From an uncultured Eubacteriales bacterium (GTDB lineage Bacteria; Bacillota; Clostridia; Oscillospirales; Oscillospiraceae), in NCBI GenBank assembly GCA_900315595.1, contig OMZQ01000006.1:1-64000 (forward strand): 64,000 nt of DNA, given 5' to 3'. Positions 53,026-62,085 of the stretch are shown piece after piece. The translations under genes were made by a program, and so were the position numbers. A model generated the notes under the pieces. It was not told the origin of the DNA, did no database searches, and saw only the letters and a program-made list of their open reading frames with translations. The number at the start of each line of letters is the position of its first letter. Positions within the stretch are counted from its first letter, which is position 1.

Positions 53026-54264
53026 CTATGGCAGAGCTGCCAGGATTTCATCCAGACCGCAGCCCCGCTCGCGGGCAAGCCGCGTCAGATCGTCCGCCTC
53101 GTATTTTTCGCGCGTGACGCCCCAGCCGGTCGAGCGCTTCCGGCGGACCGGACCGAGCGGGGTCTGAACGGTCTGAACGCTGCGCTCGAGCGTATGGCGG
53201 CGAAGGGTCTGCTCGCGGACGCCGATCGTGGCGGTATGGCGGAACAGGGCGCGGACCAGGGTTTCGCGGTCCTCAGGTTTACATAATAGCTGAAGCAGAA
53301 CGCCGGGGCGGTTCTTCTTCATCCCGGCGGGAATGGTCCAGACCTCCAGCGCACCGGCGGTATAGAGGGCCTCCATCGCAAAGCCGACGGCCTCCGGGGT
53401 CATATCGTCGAGGTTGCAGGAAAGCTCCAGAACGGCGTCGCCCTGCTCCGCAGTCTGGCCGAGCATGGCACGGACGCAGTTGGCCGCCGGGAAGTCCTTT
53501 TTGCCCATGCCGTAGCCGACAGCCTCCACCGTCATGGTCGGCATCGGGCCGTATTCCGTGGCAAACTGCCGCAGAAGAGCTGCGCCGGTCGGGGTGCAGA
53601 GCTCGCCCTTCAGGTCTCCGGCATAGATCGGCACGCCCTGAAGGATATGGGCCGTGGCCGGAGCGGGGACCGGAAGGATGCCGTGGGCGCAGCGGACCTG
53701 GCCGCTGCCGACACAGATCGGCGAGACGACGACTTGCTCCGGCGCAAGCCGCTCCATCAGCAGGCAGACCGCAGCAACGTCCGCAACGGCGTCCATCGTG
53801 CCGACCTCATGGAAATGGATCTCCGGCACCGGGACGCCGTGGACCCGGCTCTCCGCCTCCGCGATCCGACGGTAGACGGCCAGCGCGTTGGCGCGGACGG
53901 TCTCGGAAACCGGAAGATCCGCGATGACGCGGGCAACGTCGTGCAGGCTGCTGTGGTGGTGATGGCCGTGGTCTGCGTGGTCGTGGTGATCGTGATCGTG
54001 GTGGTCGTGGTCGTGCTCGTGCTGATGCTCGTGCGCGTGGTCGTGCAGATGCTCGTCCTCCTCCGTGCCGTTCACGCTCACGGTCACGTGCGTGCCGGTG
54101 ATTCCGCATTTCACGGCGGGGTCGGCGCGGTATTCCACGCCGGGAATACCGAGGGCGTTCAGGGCGGCGAGGGCGGCCTCCCGGTCCGGGCAGAGCTCCA
54201 GCAAAGCGGCGGTCAGCATATCGCCCGCCGCGCCCATGCCGGCGTCAAGATAGAGGGTCTTCAT
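53026..54264 (-). CDS. larC: nickel pincer cofactor cyclometallase LarC
   Basis: 412 residues, a single full-length chain (in Lactobacillus plantarum the gene needs a frameshift). It inserts nickel into the pyridinium dithio-mononucleotide to give the NPN cofactor of lactate racemase. Motifs: [20 protein letters not shown] at the N terminus, a His/Asp-rich nickel-handling stretch (71-108), [15 protein letters not shown], and [10 protein letters not shown] with the C-terminal CNLDDMTPE and [11 protein letters not shown]. The ATG overlaps the larB stop (ATGA). Confidence 0.95.
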   Translation of the reverse strand: MKTLYLDAGMGAAGDMLTAALLELCPDREAALAALNALGIPGVEYRADPAVKCGITGTHVTVSVNGTEEDEHLHDHAHEHQHEHDHDHHDHDHHDHADHGHHHHSSLHDVARVIADLPVSETVRANALAVYRRIAEAESRVHGVPVPEIHFHEVGTMDAVADVAAVCLLMERLAPEQVVVSPICVGSGQVRCAHGILPVPAPATAHILQGVPIYAGDLKGELCTPTGAALLRQFATEYGPMPTMTVEAVGYGMGKKDFPAANCVRAMLGQTAEQGDAVLELSCNLDDMTPEAVGFAMEALYTAGALEVWTIPAGMKKNRPGVLLQLLCKPEDRETLVRALFRHTATIGVREQTLRRHTLERSVQTVQTPLGPVRRKRSTGWGVTREKYEADDLTRLARERGCGLDEILAALP

Positions 54265-55013
54265 GGCTTTGCCTCCATGTGATTGATTCGGTTTGCAAGG
54301 AAGCCCGCGCCGAAGCCGTTGTCGATGTTGACGACCGACACGCCGGAGGCGCAGGAGTTGAGCATGGACAGGAGGGCGGAGAGGCCGTTCAGGGAAGCCC
54401 CGTAGCCGACGCTGGTCGGGACCGCGATCACCGGGCAGTCCACCAGACCGCCGATCACGCTGGCCAGCGCCCCCTCCATGCCTGCGATGGCAATGACGAC
54501 GGAGGCGTTCATCAGAACGTCCAGATGGCCCATCAGCCGGTGCAGACCGGCGACGCCGACGTCATAGAGGCGGACTACGGCGCTGCCCTCGACCTCGGCG
54601 GTCAGGGCAGCCTCCTCCGCTACGGGAATATCGCTGGTGCCGCCGGTGGCGACGACGATCTTCCCCAGACCGGTGGGCTTGGGGATCGGGCCGAGAATGC
54701 CGACCCTGGCCTCCGGGCGGTAGTCGATGGGATGGACGGCGGAAACAGCCCGTGCAGTCTCCGCCGACAGGCGGGTGATCAAAACCGTCTTCTGTCCGTT
54801 TTCCAGCATGGCGTCCAGGATGCCGTTGATCTGCGCAGCGGTTTTGCCCGCGCCGTAGATGACCTCGGCGGAGCCGGTGCGCACCTTGCGGTGCAGATCG
54901 ACCTTCGCAAAGCCGAGGTCGGCAAAGGGAGCCGCCTTCAGGCGAAGGGCGGCCTCGTCTACGCTGACCGCGCCGTCGGCGACGGCGCGGAGCAGGTCCT
55001 TGAGTTCGTTCAT
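54261..55013 (-). CDS. larB: nickel pincer cofactor carboxylase/hydrolase LarB
   Basis: 250 residues. It carboxylates nicotinic acid adenine dinucleotide and cleaves the phosphoanhydride, the first step toward NPN. It resembles Pur[58 protein letters not shown] and [26 protein letters not shown] (in parts) are hallmarks. Start and stop overlap both neighbours by four bases (ATGA). Confidence 0.95.
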   Translation of the reverse strand: MNELKDLLRAVADGAVSVDEAALRLKAAPFADLGFAKVDLHRKVRTGSAEVIYGAGKTAAQINGILDAMLENGQKTVLITRLSAETARAVSAVHPIDYRPEARVGILGPIPKPTGLGKIVVATGGTSDIPVAEEAALTAEVEGSAVVRLYDVGVAGLHRLMGHLDVLMNASVVIAIAGMEGALASVIGGLVDCPVIAVPTSVGYGASLNGLSALLSMLNSCASGVSVVNIDNGFGAGFLANRINHMEAKP

Positions 55014-55756
55014 TTCCGTACCTCCAAATCCAGGGTGACAGCGGAATAATACGGCCGCAAGCCCTCCAGAATTGCTGCGCGGCAATCCAGCAGCCGGGGC
55101 AGATCCTCGGCCCGAAGCTGGAGCTTCGCGGCGGACCCGTCCATACGGATGCGAAAATCCCGGAAGCCGAGGGAAGAAAGGAAGCCCTCTGCCTGCTCGG
55201 TGGTTTTCAGCGCTTCCGCCGTGATGGGCCGCCCGGCCGGAATGCGGGTCGCCAGGCAGGCATAGGCGGGCTTATCCCAGGTAAACAGGCCTGCCGCCCG
55301 CGAGCGGCGGCGGACCTCCTCCTTCGTCAGCGCACAAGTGCGCAGCGGGGAGAGGACCTCGAGCTCGCGGACGGCCCGGAAGCCGGGGCGGTCGGCTATG
55401 TCGTCCGAGGCGTTGGTCCCGTCGAGCAGGAGATCATAGCCGTCGGCGCGCGCGGCGGTCTGGATCGCGGCGAATATGCGCCGCTTGCAGAAGTAGCAGC
55501 GGTCCGGCGGGTTGGCGGCGATCTCCGGGTCCGATAAGACGTCCAGCGACAGGACCCGCATCCGCGCCCCAAGCTCGTCCGCCAGGCGGCGGGCGTCGTC
55601 CAGCTCAAACTGCGGCTGAAAGGGCGAGCGGACGAAATAGGCGCAGACCTCGGCGCCGCAGCGCAGGGCCTCGTAAAGCAGATAGGAAGAATCCACGCCC
55701 CCGGAAAAGCCGATGGCGGCACGGGGATGGGCGCGGAAGAATTCAGGCAGGGTCAT
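55010..55756 (-). CDS. larE: pincer cofactor sulfurtransferase LarE
   Basis: 248 residues. It replaces two carboxylate oxygens of the pyridinium intermediate with sulfur. The PP-loop ATP-pyrophosphatase motif is SGGVDSS (18-24). Cys87, Cys90 (DRCYFCKRR) and Cys167 (YACLATRIP) are present. LarE enzymes with three such cysteines are thought to use an iron-sulfur cluster that holds an extra sulfide, whereas the L. plantarum enzyme sacrifices its single cysteine. This copy looks like the catalytic three-cysteine type. It overlaps the HAD gene and larB by ATGA junctions. Confidence 0.94.
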   Translation of the reverse strand: MTLPEFFRAHPRAAIGFSGGVDSSYLLYEALRCGAEVCAYFVRSPFQPQFELDDARRLADELGARMRVLSLDVLSDPEIAANPPDRCYFCKRRIFAAIQTAARADGYDLLLDGTNASDDIADRPGFRAVRELEVLSPLRTCALTKEEVRRRSRAAGLFTWDKPAYACLATRIPAGRPITAEALKTTEQAEGFLSSLGFRDFRIRMDGSAAKLQLRAEDLPRLLDCRAAILEGLRPYYSAVTLDLEVRK

Positions 55757-56436
55757 TTGGCTTCCCCCTGCGCGTTCCGGGGCGGGAGGCCGAGGATCGG
55801 GCGCAAATCGTCCGGGGAATCGGCCAGGAAGGTCGCCCCGCTTTCCACCAGCTCAGAGCGGCTGCCGCAGCCGTAGGTCACGCCGACGGAATCGCAGCCG
55901 GCCTTCGCCGCGCCGAGGATATCAAAGCGGGTATCGCCCACCATGATCGCCTCGTCCGGGGCCAGCTCCAGCCGCTCCAGAGCCTGCCGGATCAGAACGG
56001 ATTTGTCGCTGCTGTGGTCGGAGGGGCTGGGCGCCGTGACGACGGAAAAATACTTGCGCGTATCGAAATGATCCAGGATCCGGTCCGCCATCACGGTTGG
56101 CTTGGAAGTCACGAGCGCGGCGCGGAGACCGTACTGCGGCAGCGCCGCCAGAAGCTCCGGCATGCCGTCGTAGATCCTGAGGTTGTAGAGCTCTCCCCCG
56201 CCGTAGCATTCGCGGAAAAGCTCGATCGCCCGCTCCGCTCTCTCGTCGTCCAGACCGGCGTAGTTGGTGAAGGAGAAATAGAGGCTCGGACCGACGAAGC
56301 GGCGCAGCTCCGGCTCCGTCATCGGCGGGCAGCCGAGGCGGTCCAGGGCAAAGCGGACCGAGTTGGTGATGCCGGGGCTGGAATCGTTGATGGTGCCGTC
56401 CAGGTCAAAGAGGACGGCCTTGTAAGCGTTTGACAT
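55753..56436 (-). CDS. HAD-family phosphatase (phosphoglycolate phosphatase-like)
   Basis: 227 residues. HAD motifs: FDLDGTINDS (I), LVTSKP (II), KSVLIRQAL (III Lys) and MVGDTRFDILGAAKAG (IV), with an alpha-helical C1 cap (FVGPSLYFSF is common in PgpA/PgmB-like members). It removes phosphate from a small molecule; phosphoglycolate is the common annotation but not proven. GGGAGG precedes the ATG. It heads the ATGA-coupled larE-larB-larC set, so it may act in the same pathway. Confidence 0.9.
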   Translation of the reverse strand: MSNAYKAVLFDLDGTINDSSPGITNSVRFALDRLGCPPMTEPELRRFVGPSLYFSFTNYAGLDDERAERAIELFRECYGGGELYNLRIYDGMPELLAALPQYGLRAALVTSKPTVMADRILDHFDTRKYFSVVTAPSPSDHSSDKSVLIRQALERLELAPDEAIMVGDTRFDILGAAKAGCDSVGVTYGCGSRSELVESGATFLADSPDDLRPILGLPPRNAQGEAK

Positions 56437-56469
56437 AGGTTCCTCCCTTGCGTTCCGGCGGCGCAGGGC

Positions 56470-57027
56470 TCAGGCCCTGCGGCTCGCCGGAAGTGCGTTG
56501 GGGCATTTTTCATTCATGAGCCGCCAGAAGTCAGCCTCCGTTCCGCCCTCAAAGCGCTTGGGGTCGAGCAGGATCATCTGCTTTTGCACGGTGATCAGGA
56601 GGATCAGACCGGTCGGCTCGGCAACGCGGGCCAGAACGGAATAGGGAACGGCGGCGCGCTCCTGCCCCTTGAGGTTGGTGAAGCCGATGCCGTCCGCGCG
56701 GAACAGCGCAGAGTAGCTCAGGCCGTCGCTCGTCTCCCGCAGCTTCGCCGCCTGCTTCTTCGCAAGCCGCGCGGGCATAATGCGGATCATCCAGGCCACG
56801 GCAGCGGCGAGCACGAGCGTGACCGCGCTGAGGACGAGATACAGACTGTCGTGAAACTTGAACCAGGCAATGACGCAGTAGACCAGCAGCATCGCAGCGG
56901 CGATGACAAGGACGATATTCTGCTTTTTGCGCTGGCCCCGGAGCAGCTCGCCGAGGGCGGCTGTCAGGTGGGGTTCGTCATAGTCGCAGCGGTTGGTCAG
57001 CAGAACGGTCTGTTCGGCAGGTTCCAT
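56470..57027 (-). CDS. YcxB-like membrane protein
   Basis: 185 residues. Two membrane segments (about 40-58 and 62-82) followed by a cytoplasmic beta-rich domain: FRADGIGFTNLKGQ, VPYSVLARV and KQMILLDPKRFEGG, matching the YcxB-like family of unknown function. AAAGGAG precedes the ATG. It starts 14 bases after ileS and is followed 33 bases later by the HAD gene. Confidence 0.8.
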   Translation of the reverse strand: MEPAEQTVLLTNRCDYDEPHLTAALGELLRGQRKKQNIVLVIAAAMLLVYCVIAWFKFHDSLYLVLSAVTLVLAAAVAWMIRIMPARLAKKQAAKLRETSDGLSYSALFRADGIGFTNLKGQERAAVPYSVLARVAEPTGLILLITVQKQMILLDPKRFEGGTEADFWRLMNEKCPNALPASRRA

Positions 57028-57041
57028 GGGGCGTCTCCTTT

Positions 57042-59852
57042 TTATTCGGTGATGGTCTCGATCACGGCGGCGCAGCGGGGGCAGAGGCCCTCGGCGTTGG
57101 CCTGGGTGGTCTGCATCCAGCAGCGGGGGCACTTGGTCCCGGGGGCTTCGCTGACGTGGATCAGCAGGCCGGGATAGTTGTCGCCGGAGCCGATCACGCA
57201 GTCGGCGGGCACGGAGCCGTGCATCAGGTCGGTAGCGCCGGTGCAGTCGGAGACAATGAAGAGCTCAGCCAGATTCATCCGGCGGATCTCGTTCAGCGCG
57301 GCGCGGGCGGCATCGTCCTGGGCCAGCAGGAAGACCTTTGCCTCAAGCGCTTTGCCGATGCGCTTGTCGGCTCTCGCCTGCTCAAGCACACCGTTGACAT
57401 CGGCGCGGACGCGGATCAAGGTATCCCACTTTGCCATTGCGGCCTCATCCAGCGCGTACGCAGTGAAGGGCTGGTTCATGTCGTTGAACAGGATGTTGCG
57501 GGTATCGTCCCCGGCGCGGTGCGGCATGGCCTGCCAGATCTCATCGCAGGTGAAGGCCAGGATCGGGGAGAAGAGCTTGGCCAGGGTATCGAGGATCAGA
57601 TAGAGGGCGGTCTGGGCCGAGCGGCGCTTGAGACCGTCGCGGGCCTCGCAGTAGAGGCGGTCCTTGAGGATGTCCAGATAGAACTGGCTCAGCTCGACCA
57701 CGCAGAAGTCGTTGACCGCGTGGGTCAGGGTGTGGAACTCATAGTTGTCATAGGCCTTGAAGCAGGTCTCGATCAGCCGGTTCAGGCGGGTCATGGCCCA
57801 GCGGTCGAGCTCCAGCATCTGCTCCGGCTCGACCAGGTTGTTGGCGTCAAAGCCGTCGAGGTTGCCGAGGCCGTAGCGGGCGGTATTGCGGAATTTGAGA
57901 TAGCTCTGGCTGAGCTGCTTGAAGATCTCCTTGGAGCAGCGCACGTCGGCGTGGTAGTCGGCGGAGGCGGCCCAGAGGCGGACGAGGTCCGCGCCGAAGT
58001 CCCGGATCAGGTCGGCGGGATCGACGCCGTTGCCCAGGCTCTTGTGCATGGTCTTGCCCTCGCCGTCCACGGTCCAGCCGTGGGTGATGCAGGTCTTGAA
58101 CGGGGTGCCGAGGCCCATCGCGCCGACGGAGATCAGCAGGCTCGACTGGAACCAGCCGCGGTACTGATCCGCGCCCTCCAAATAGACGTCAGCCGGCCAG
58201 TTTTCGGGGTCGTCACGGCGGAGGAAGGAGATGTGGGTGGAGCCGGAATCAAACCAGCCGTCCAGGGTATCGGTCTCCTTTTCGAAGGTCTTGCCGCCGC
58301 AGTGCGGGCAGGCGAAGCCGTCGGGGAGCAGGTCGGCAGCTTCTTTTTCAAACCAGATATTGGAGCCGTGCTCGGCATAGAGCTCGGAGATGCGGTCGAT
58401 CGTCTCCTCGGTGCAGATCGGCTTGCCGCAGTCCTTGCAGTAGAAGACCGGGATAGGCAGACCCCAGCGGCGCTGACGGGAGATGCACCAGTCGGCGCGT
58501 TCCCGGATCATGCTGTTCATGCGGTCGCGGCCCCAGGCGGGCAGCCAGCGGACGCTGTCGCAGGCGGCGACGGCGTCTTCCTTGAAGGATTCCACGGAGC
58601 AGAACCACTGCGGCGTGGCACGGAAGATGATGGGGCTCTTGCAGCGCCAGCAGTGCGGGTAGGAGTGGATGATATCCTCGCTGGCAAGGAGCATGCCGGA
58701 GTCCTTCATATCCTGAAGAATGACGGGGTTGGATTCCTCGGTCTTCATGCCGGCGTACTTGCCCGCATACTCGGTGTGGCGGCCGCGGTCGTCCACGGGG
58801 ACGACCAGATCCATGCCGTAGCGCATACAGGTCTGGTAGTCGTCGGCGCCGAAGCCGGGGGCAGTATGGACGCAGCCCGTGCCGGAGTCCATCGTGACGT
58901 ACTCGGCGTTGAGCAGACGGGATGTCTTGGGCAGGAAGGGATGATCGGCCAGCATATTCTCAAAGAAGCTGCCCGGATGGGTCTCGATGATCTCCCAGGA
59001 ATCAAAGCCGGCGACCTTCATGACCTTTTCGGTCAGAGCCTCGGCCATGACGTACATCTCGCCGTTGGGAGCCTTGACGATGGCGTAGGAATCGCGGGGG
59101 TGCAGGGAGATGGCCATATTGCCGGGCAGGGTCCAGATCGTCGTGGTCCAGATCACGACGAAGAGCTTGCTGCGGTCCAGATGGGAGAGCTTGCCCAGGT
59201 CGTCGCGCATGGGGAATTTGACGTAGACCGTGGTGACCGGATCGTCCTGGTACTCGATCTCAGCTTCCGCCAGGGCGGTTTCGTCCTTCGGGCACCAGTA
59301 GACGGGCTTGAGGCCCTTGTAGATATAGCCCTTGCGGTACATCCGGCCGAAGACCTTGACCTCCTCGGCCTCGAAGGCCTTGTCCATGGTCAGGTAGGGA
59401 TGCTCCCAGTCGGCCACGATACCAAGCCGCTCAAAGCCCTTGCGCTGACGGTCCACGAAGTCGCGGGCGAAGTCCTCGCAGGCGGAGCGGAAGGCCGGGA
59501 TGGGCATGGTCTTGTGGTTGAGCTTGTTCTTCTTGATGATGGCGGACTCGATGGGCATACCGTGGTTATCCCAACCGGGAACGTAGGGCGTATCGTAGCC
59601 GCGCATGGCCTGGGAGCGGACGATGAAGTCCTTGAGGGTCTTGTTCAGCGCGTGACCCATGTGGATATCGCCGTTGGAGAACGGAGGGCCGTCATGCAGG
59701 ATGAACTTGGGCTTTCCGGCGTTCCGCTTGCGCAGCTCGGCATAGATGTCGATTTTGTTCCAGGCTTCCAGCATGCCCGGCTCACGCATCGGCAGTCCGC
59801 CGCGCATGGGGAAATCGGTCTTCGGGGTGATGATGGTGGTTTTGTAGTCCAT
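57042..59852 (-). CDS. ileS: isoleucyl-tRNA synthetase
   Basis: 936 residues, full length. It charges tRNA-Ile. HIGH-type motif in GDIHMGHALNK (about 57), the editing domain with WTTTIWTLPGNMAI, and the KMSKS-type loop GKTMHKSLGN, in which Thr-Met-His replaces Met-Ser of the canonical motif. An anticodon-binding domain and a C-terminal zinc site (CPRCWMQ and CPRCAAVI) follow. A T-box leader upstream regulates it by tRNA-Ile charging. The sequence before the start contains GAAGGAG. Confidence 0.97.
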   Translation of the reverse strand: MDYKTTIITPKTDFPMRGGLPMREPGMLEAWNKIDIYAELRKRNAGKPKFILHDGPPFSNGDIHMGHALNKTLKDFIVRSQAMRGYDTPYVPGWDNHGMPIESAIIKKNKLNHKTMPIPAFRSACEDFARDFVDRQRKGFERLGIVADWEHPYLTMDKAFEAEEVKVFGRMYRKGYIYKGLKPVYWCPKDETALAEAEIEYQDDPVTTVYVKFPMRDDLGKLSHLDRSKLFVVIWTTTIWTLPGNMAISLHPRDSYAIVKAPNGEMYVMAEALTEKVMKVAGFDSWEIIETHPGSFFENMLADHPFLPKTSRLLNAEYVTMDSGTGCVHTAPGFGADDYQTCMRYGMDLVVPVDDRGRHTEYAGKYAGMKTEESNPVILQDMKDSGMLLASEDIIHSYPHCWRCKSPIIFRATPQWFCSVESFKEDAVAACDSVRWLPAWGRDRMNSMIRERADWCISRQRRWGLPIPVFYCKDCGKPICTEETIDRISELYAEHGSNIWFEKEAADLLPDGFACPHCGGKTFEKETDTLDGWFDSGSTHISFLRRDDPENWPADVYLEGADQYRGWFQSSLLISVGAMGLGTPFKTCITHGWTVDGEGKTMHKSLGNGVDPADLIRDFGADLVRLWAASADYHADVRCSKEIFKQLSQSYLKFRNTARYGLGNLDGFDANNLVEPEQMLELDRWAMTRLNRLIETCFKAYDNYEFHTLTHAVNDFCVVELSQFYLDILKDRLYCEARDGLKRRSAQTALYLILDTLAKLFSPILAFTCDEIWQAMPHRAGDDTRNILFNDMNQPFTAYALDEAAMAKWDTLIRVRADVNGVLEQARADKRIGKALEAKVFLLAQDDAARAALNEIRRMNLAELFIVSDCTGATDLMHGSVPADCVIGSGDNYPGLLIHVSEAPGTKCPRCWMQTTQANAEGLCPRCAAVIETITE

Positions 59853-59887
59853 GGTTTATACTCCTTCGTCGGAAGAATTTCTTGTTT

Positions 59888-60140
59888 CATAAATTTTGGG
59901 GGCTCCCTTCGTCTCCTTAAGAGACAAAGGGAGCCCCCTCTGCGGTACCACTCTTATTGCCATACGGAAGTATGGCCGCTCGTACATGGTGTAACGCCCA
60001 TGAAACGCCCCGGTCTACGCAGGCAGAAGCCCTTCGGCGGGGTGCTCGGGGATGATCCGCGGGGCGGCTTGCCGCTGCCTTACACCGACCGGCAGCTCTC
60101 TGCGCGCGCACGCGCTCCGCACGTTCCCTTCAAAGCAGGA
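59888..60140 (-). promoter_or_regulatory. T-box riboswitch of ileS
   Basis: Read on the minus strand, the leader between divIVA and ileS has a stem I with AGAGAGCTGCCGG and GGTGTAAGGCAGC, two possible ATC specifier triplets (60056-60051), then the T-box core AGAGTGGTACCGC that binds the tRNA acceptor end, and a long competing hairpin (59898-59938, arms GGGGGCTCCCTT and AAGGGAGCCCCC). It senses uncharged tRNA-Ile. The hairpin is followed by AAAATTTATG rather than a clean U run, so its terminator looks atypical. Confidence 0.88.
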
Positions 60141-60147
60141 AACCTGT

Positions 60148-60837
60148 TCAGTTGTGGTAGTTCTTGCCGAACTGGAGATCGGCAAACTTCGCCGAGGTGT
60201 CGCGGCTGAGATCAATGGGCGGCATGACGCGGGTCGCGGCGCTCATGTCCGGGCTGGGATAGCCGTTCGTGATACGGCCCACGTTTTCCTCGATCTGTGC
60301 TGCGATCTCCGCAGCGGCCTCCTCACGGGGCGGGTCCTTCTCGGATTCGTAGTCGTAGGCGCGCTTGACAGGCTTGGCCTTGGGCAAATCCAGATTGCGG
60401 ATCAGCTCCAGGCTCTTGCGCTGGCGCTCAAGCTGGGCCTCCACGGCATCGACGAATTCCGCCGTGACAGCCTTTGCCTTTGCCAGACGGTCCTGCTCGG
60501 CGCTGACCGCGGAATCGACGTCCTCGTTGCGGCTCTTCGCCTCGGCCTCCGCCTTGCGAAGGATCTCCTCGCTGCGGCGTCTGGCGTCGGCCAGCAGCTC
60601 CTCGCTCTGGCGGCGGGACGCCTCGGCCTCGGCCTGAATCTTTGCTTCGCTGTCGCGGTATTCCTCCAGGCGTTCCACCAGCAGGCGCATCTTGCTCTTG
60701 AGGACGGCGTTCTCCTTATAGAGCGTCACATAGTCCTCCATGAGCGGTTCGAGCAGCTCGTCCACGGACTGCATCTGGTAGCCGCCGATTTTGGCTTTTT
60801 CAAACGTTACGTCCTGAAGATCCTGTGGGGTCAGCAT
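60148..60837 (-). CDS. divIVA: DivIVA-family cell-division protein
   Basis: 229 residues. The N-terminal DivIVA lipid-binding region is LTPQDLQDVTFEKAKIGGY with YQMQSVDELL, followed by a coiled coil (about 30-150, Glu/Ala/Lys/Arg-rich) and a less ordered tail with DPPREEAAAEI and a C-terminal FGKNYHN. DivIVA binds negatively curved membrane at poles and septa and recruits division or wall-growth factors. It follows sepF by 22 bases. Confidence 0.93.
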   Translation of the reverse strand: MLTPQDLQDVTFEKAKIGGYQMQSVDELLEPLMEDYVTLYKENAVLKSKMRLLVERLEEYRDSEAKIQAEAEASRRQSEELLADARRRSEEILRKAEAEAKSRNEDVDSAVSAEQDRLAKAKAVTAEFVDAVEAQLERQRKSLELIRNLDLPKAKPVKRAYDYESEKDPPREEAAAEIAAQIEENVGRITNGYPSPDMSAATRVMPPIDLSRDTSAKFADLQFGKNYHN

Positions 60838-60859
60838 GGCTGCACTTCCTTTCTATGGA

Positions 60860-61351
60860 TTAGAAGTAGACGCCGCTGTTTTCCAGCTCCTCCACCAGAT
60901 CGCCAACGATCTCCACGTTGTACGGGGTGAGGATGTAGGTGGAGATGGCCACCTTCTTGATCTTGCCGTCCAGCGCGTAGGCCACGCCGGAGAGGAAGTC
61001 CACCAGGCGGCGGGCAACGTCCTTGTTCGTGGATTCGAGATTCAGCACGATGGACTGCTTTTCGCGCAGATGGTCAGCGATCTCGGAAACGGTGTCAAAG
61101 CGGTCCGGCTTGACCAGGATCACCTGCATCGCGGCGTTATTGTTCAGATTGACCACCTTGGCAGGCCCGTTGCGGCGGGTGTTGTCGCGGGGCTCCGGGG
61201 CGGTATAGGCGGAACGGCGGGTGCTCTGGGGCTGGGGGGCGGGTTCGGCCACCGGCTCCTGGTCCAGATCAGGCTCGTCCTCGTAATCGTAATCGTCGTC
61301 TTCTTCGTTATAGGGGCGGGTCAGTTTTTTCAGTTCATCCATCAAACCCAT
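60860..61351 (-). CDS. sepF: cell-division protein SepF
   Basis: 163 residues. An N-terminal membrane-targeting helix (MGLMDELKKLTRPY), an acidic/Pro-rich linker, then the SepF core: QVILVKPDRFDTVSEIADHLRE, QSIVLNLESTNKDVARRLVDFLSG and KKVAISTYILTPYNVEI. SepF polymers tether and align FtsZ filaments. It is 32 bases after yggS. Confidence 0.95.
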   Translation of the reverse strand: MGLMDELKKLTRPYNEEDDDYDYEDEPDLDQEPVAEPAPQPQSTRRSAYTAPEPRDNTRRNGPAKVVNLNNNAAMQVILVKPDRFDTVSEIADHLREKQSIVLNLESTNKDVARRLVDFLSGVAYALDGKIKKVAISTYILTPYNVEIVGDLVEELENSGVYF

Positions 61352-61383
61352 GATGTTGATCCTCCTGTGTATCTGTTAATCTT

Positions 61384-62085
61384 CTATGTTTTGGCGTAGT
61401 TTCTTGCGCCGAAGATAGCGGTTCCGACGCGAATCATGGTGCTGCCCTCGGAAATTGCATCCTCAAAATCGTCGGTCATCCCCATAGACAGACATACCAT
61501 AGAAACATTATCGTATTTTTTCTCTCGAATGTCAATAAAAAGATTTCTCATTTTTTCAAAATATTTACAATTATCGCCCTTTTTCTTCGAAATGGGCGGA
61601 ATTGCCATCAGTCCGCAGAGCTTCACGCCGGGATAGTCCCCCATTTTCGCAGCCAGGGCAAGGGTCTCCTCCGGAGTGAAGCCGCCCTTCTGTTCCTCGC
61701 CGCCTATGTTGACCTCAAATAGAATATCCTGGCGGACACCAAGCCGGAGCGCGGTTTTGTTCACGACCTCCAGAAGCTCCAGCCGGTCCACCGACTCGAT
61801 GAGGTCCACCTTGCCCACGACCTTGTTCACCTTGTTGGTCTGCAGGCGGCCGATGAAATGGACCGGCACGCCCTCGTAGGCTCCGAGGGGCTGCTTCTGC
61901 ACCAGCTCCTGAACCCTGTTTTCCCCGCAGGCGTCCACGCCGGCGGCGACGGCCTCCTTCACGCGGTCGGCGTCGTTCATCTTCGTGGCAGCCAGGAGAG
62001 ATACCTCCTTCGGGTCACGCCCGGCCGCGATGGCGGCGGCGTTCATTCTTTCCCGGATCTGTGCGACGTTTTCTGCAATGCTCAT
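61384..62085 (-). CDS. yggS: PLP homeostasis protein (YggS/PLPBP family)
   Basis: 233 residues. A pyridoxal-phosphate-binding TIM-barrel protein without known enzyme activity that keeps vitamin B6 and amino-acid levels balanced. The PLP Lys lies in LLAATKMND, followed by FIGRLQTNKVNKVVGKVDLIESVD, FEVNIGGEEQKGG, CGLMAIPP, and SMGMTDDFEDAISEGSTMIRVGTAIFG. Its ATG overlaps the HlyD-like stop (ATGA). The yggS-sepF-divIVA-ileS order is the conserved Gram-positive arrangement. Confidence 0.95.
   Translation of the reverse strand: MSIAENVAQIRERMNAAAIAAGRDPKEVSLLAATKMNDADRVKEAVAAGVDACGENRVQELVQKQPLGAYEGVPVHFIGRLQTNKVNKVVGKVDLIESVDRLELLEVVNKTALRLGVRQDILFEVNIGGEEQKGGFTPEETLALAAKMGDYPGVKLCGLMAIPPISKKKGDNCKYFEKMRNLFIDIREKKYDNVSMVCLSMGMTDDFEDAISEGSTMIRVGTAIFGARNYAKT

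Noticed and set aside
53940-54060. Short tandem repeats (GTG/GTC-rich) as a possible repeat array
   Set aside because: They encode the His/Asp-rich nickel-handling stretch of LarC in frame. There are no CRISPR-like repeats anywhere in the window.
57156-60209. 1017-codon plus-strand frame opposite ileS and the T-box
   Set aside because: Antisense of ileS and its leader, without protein motifs.
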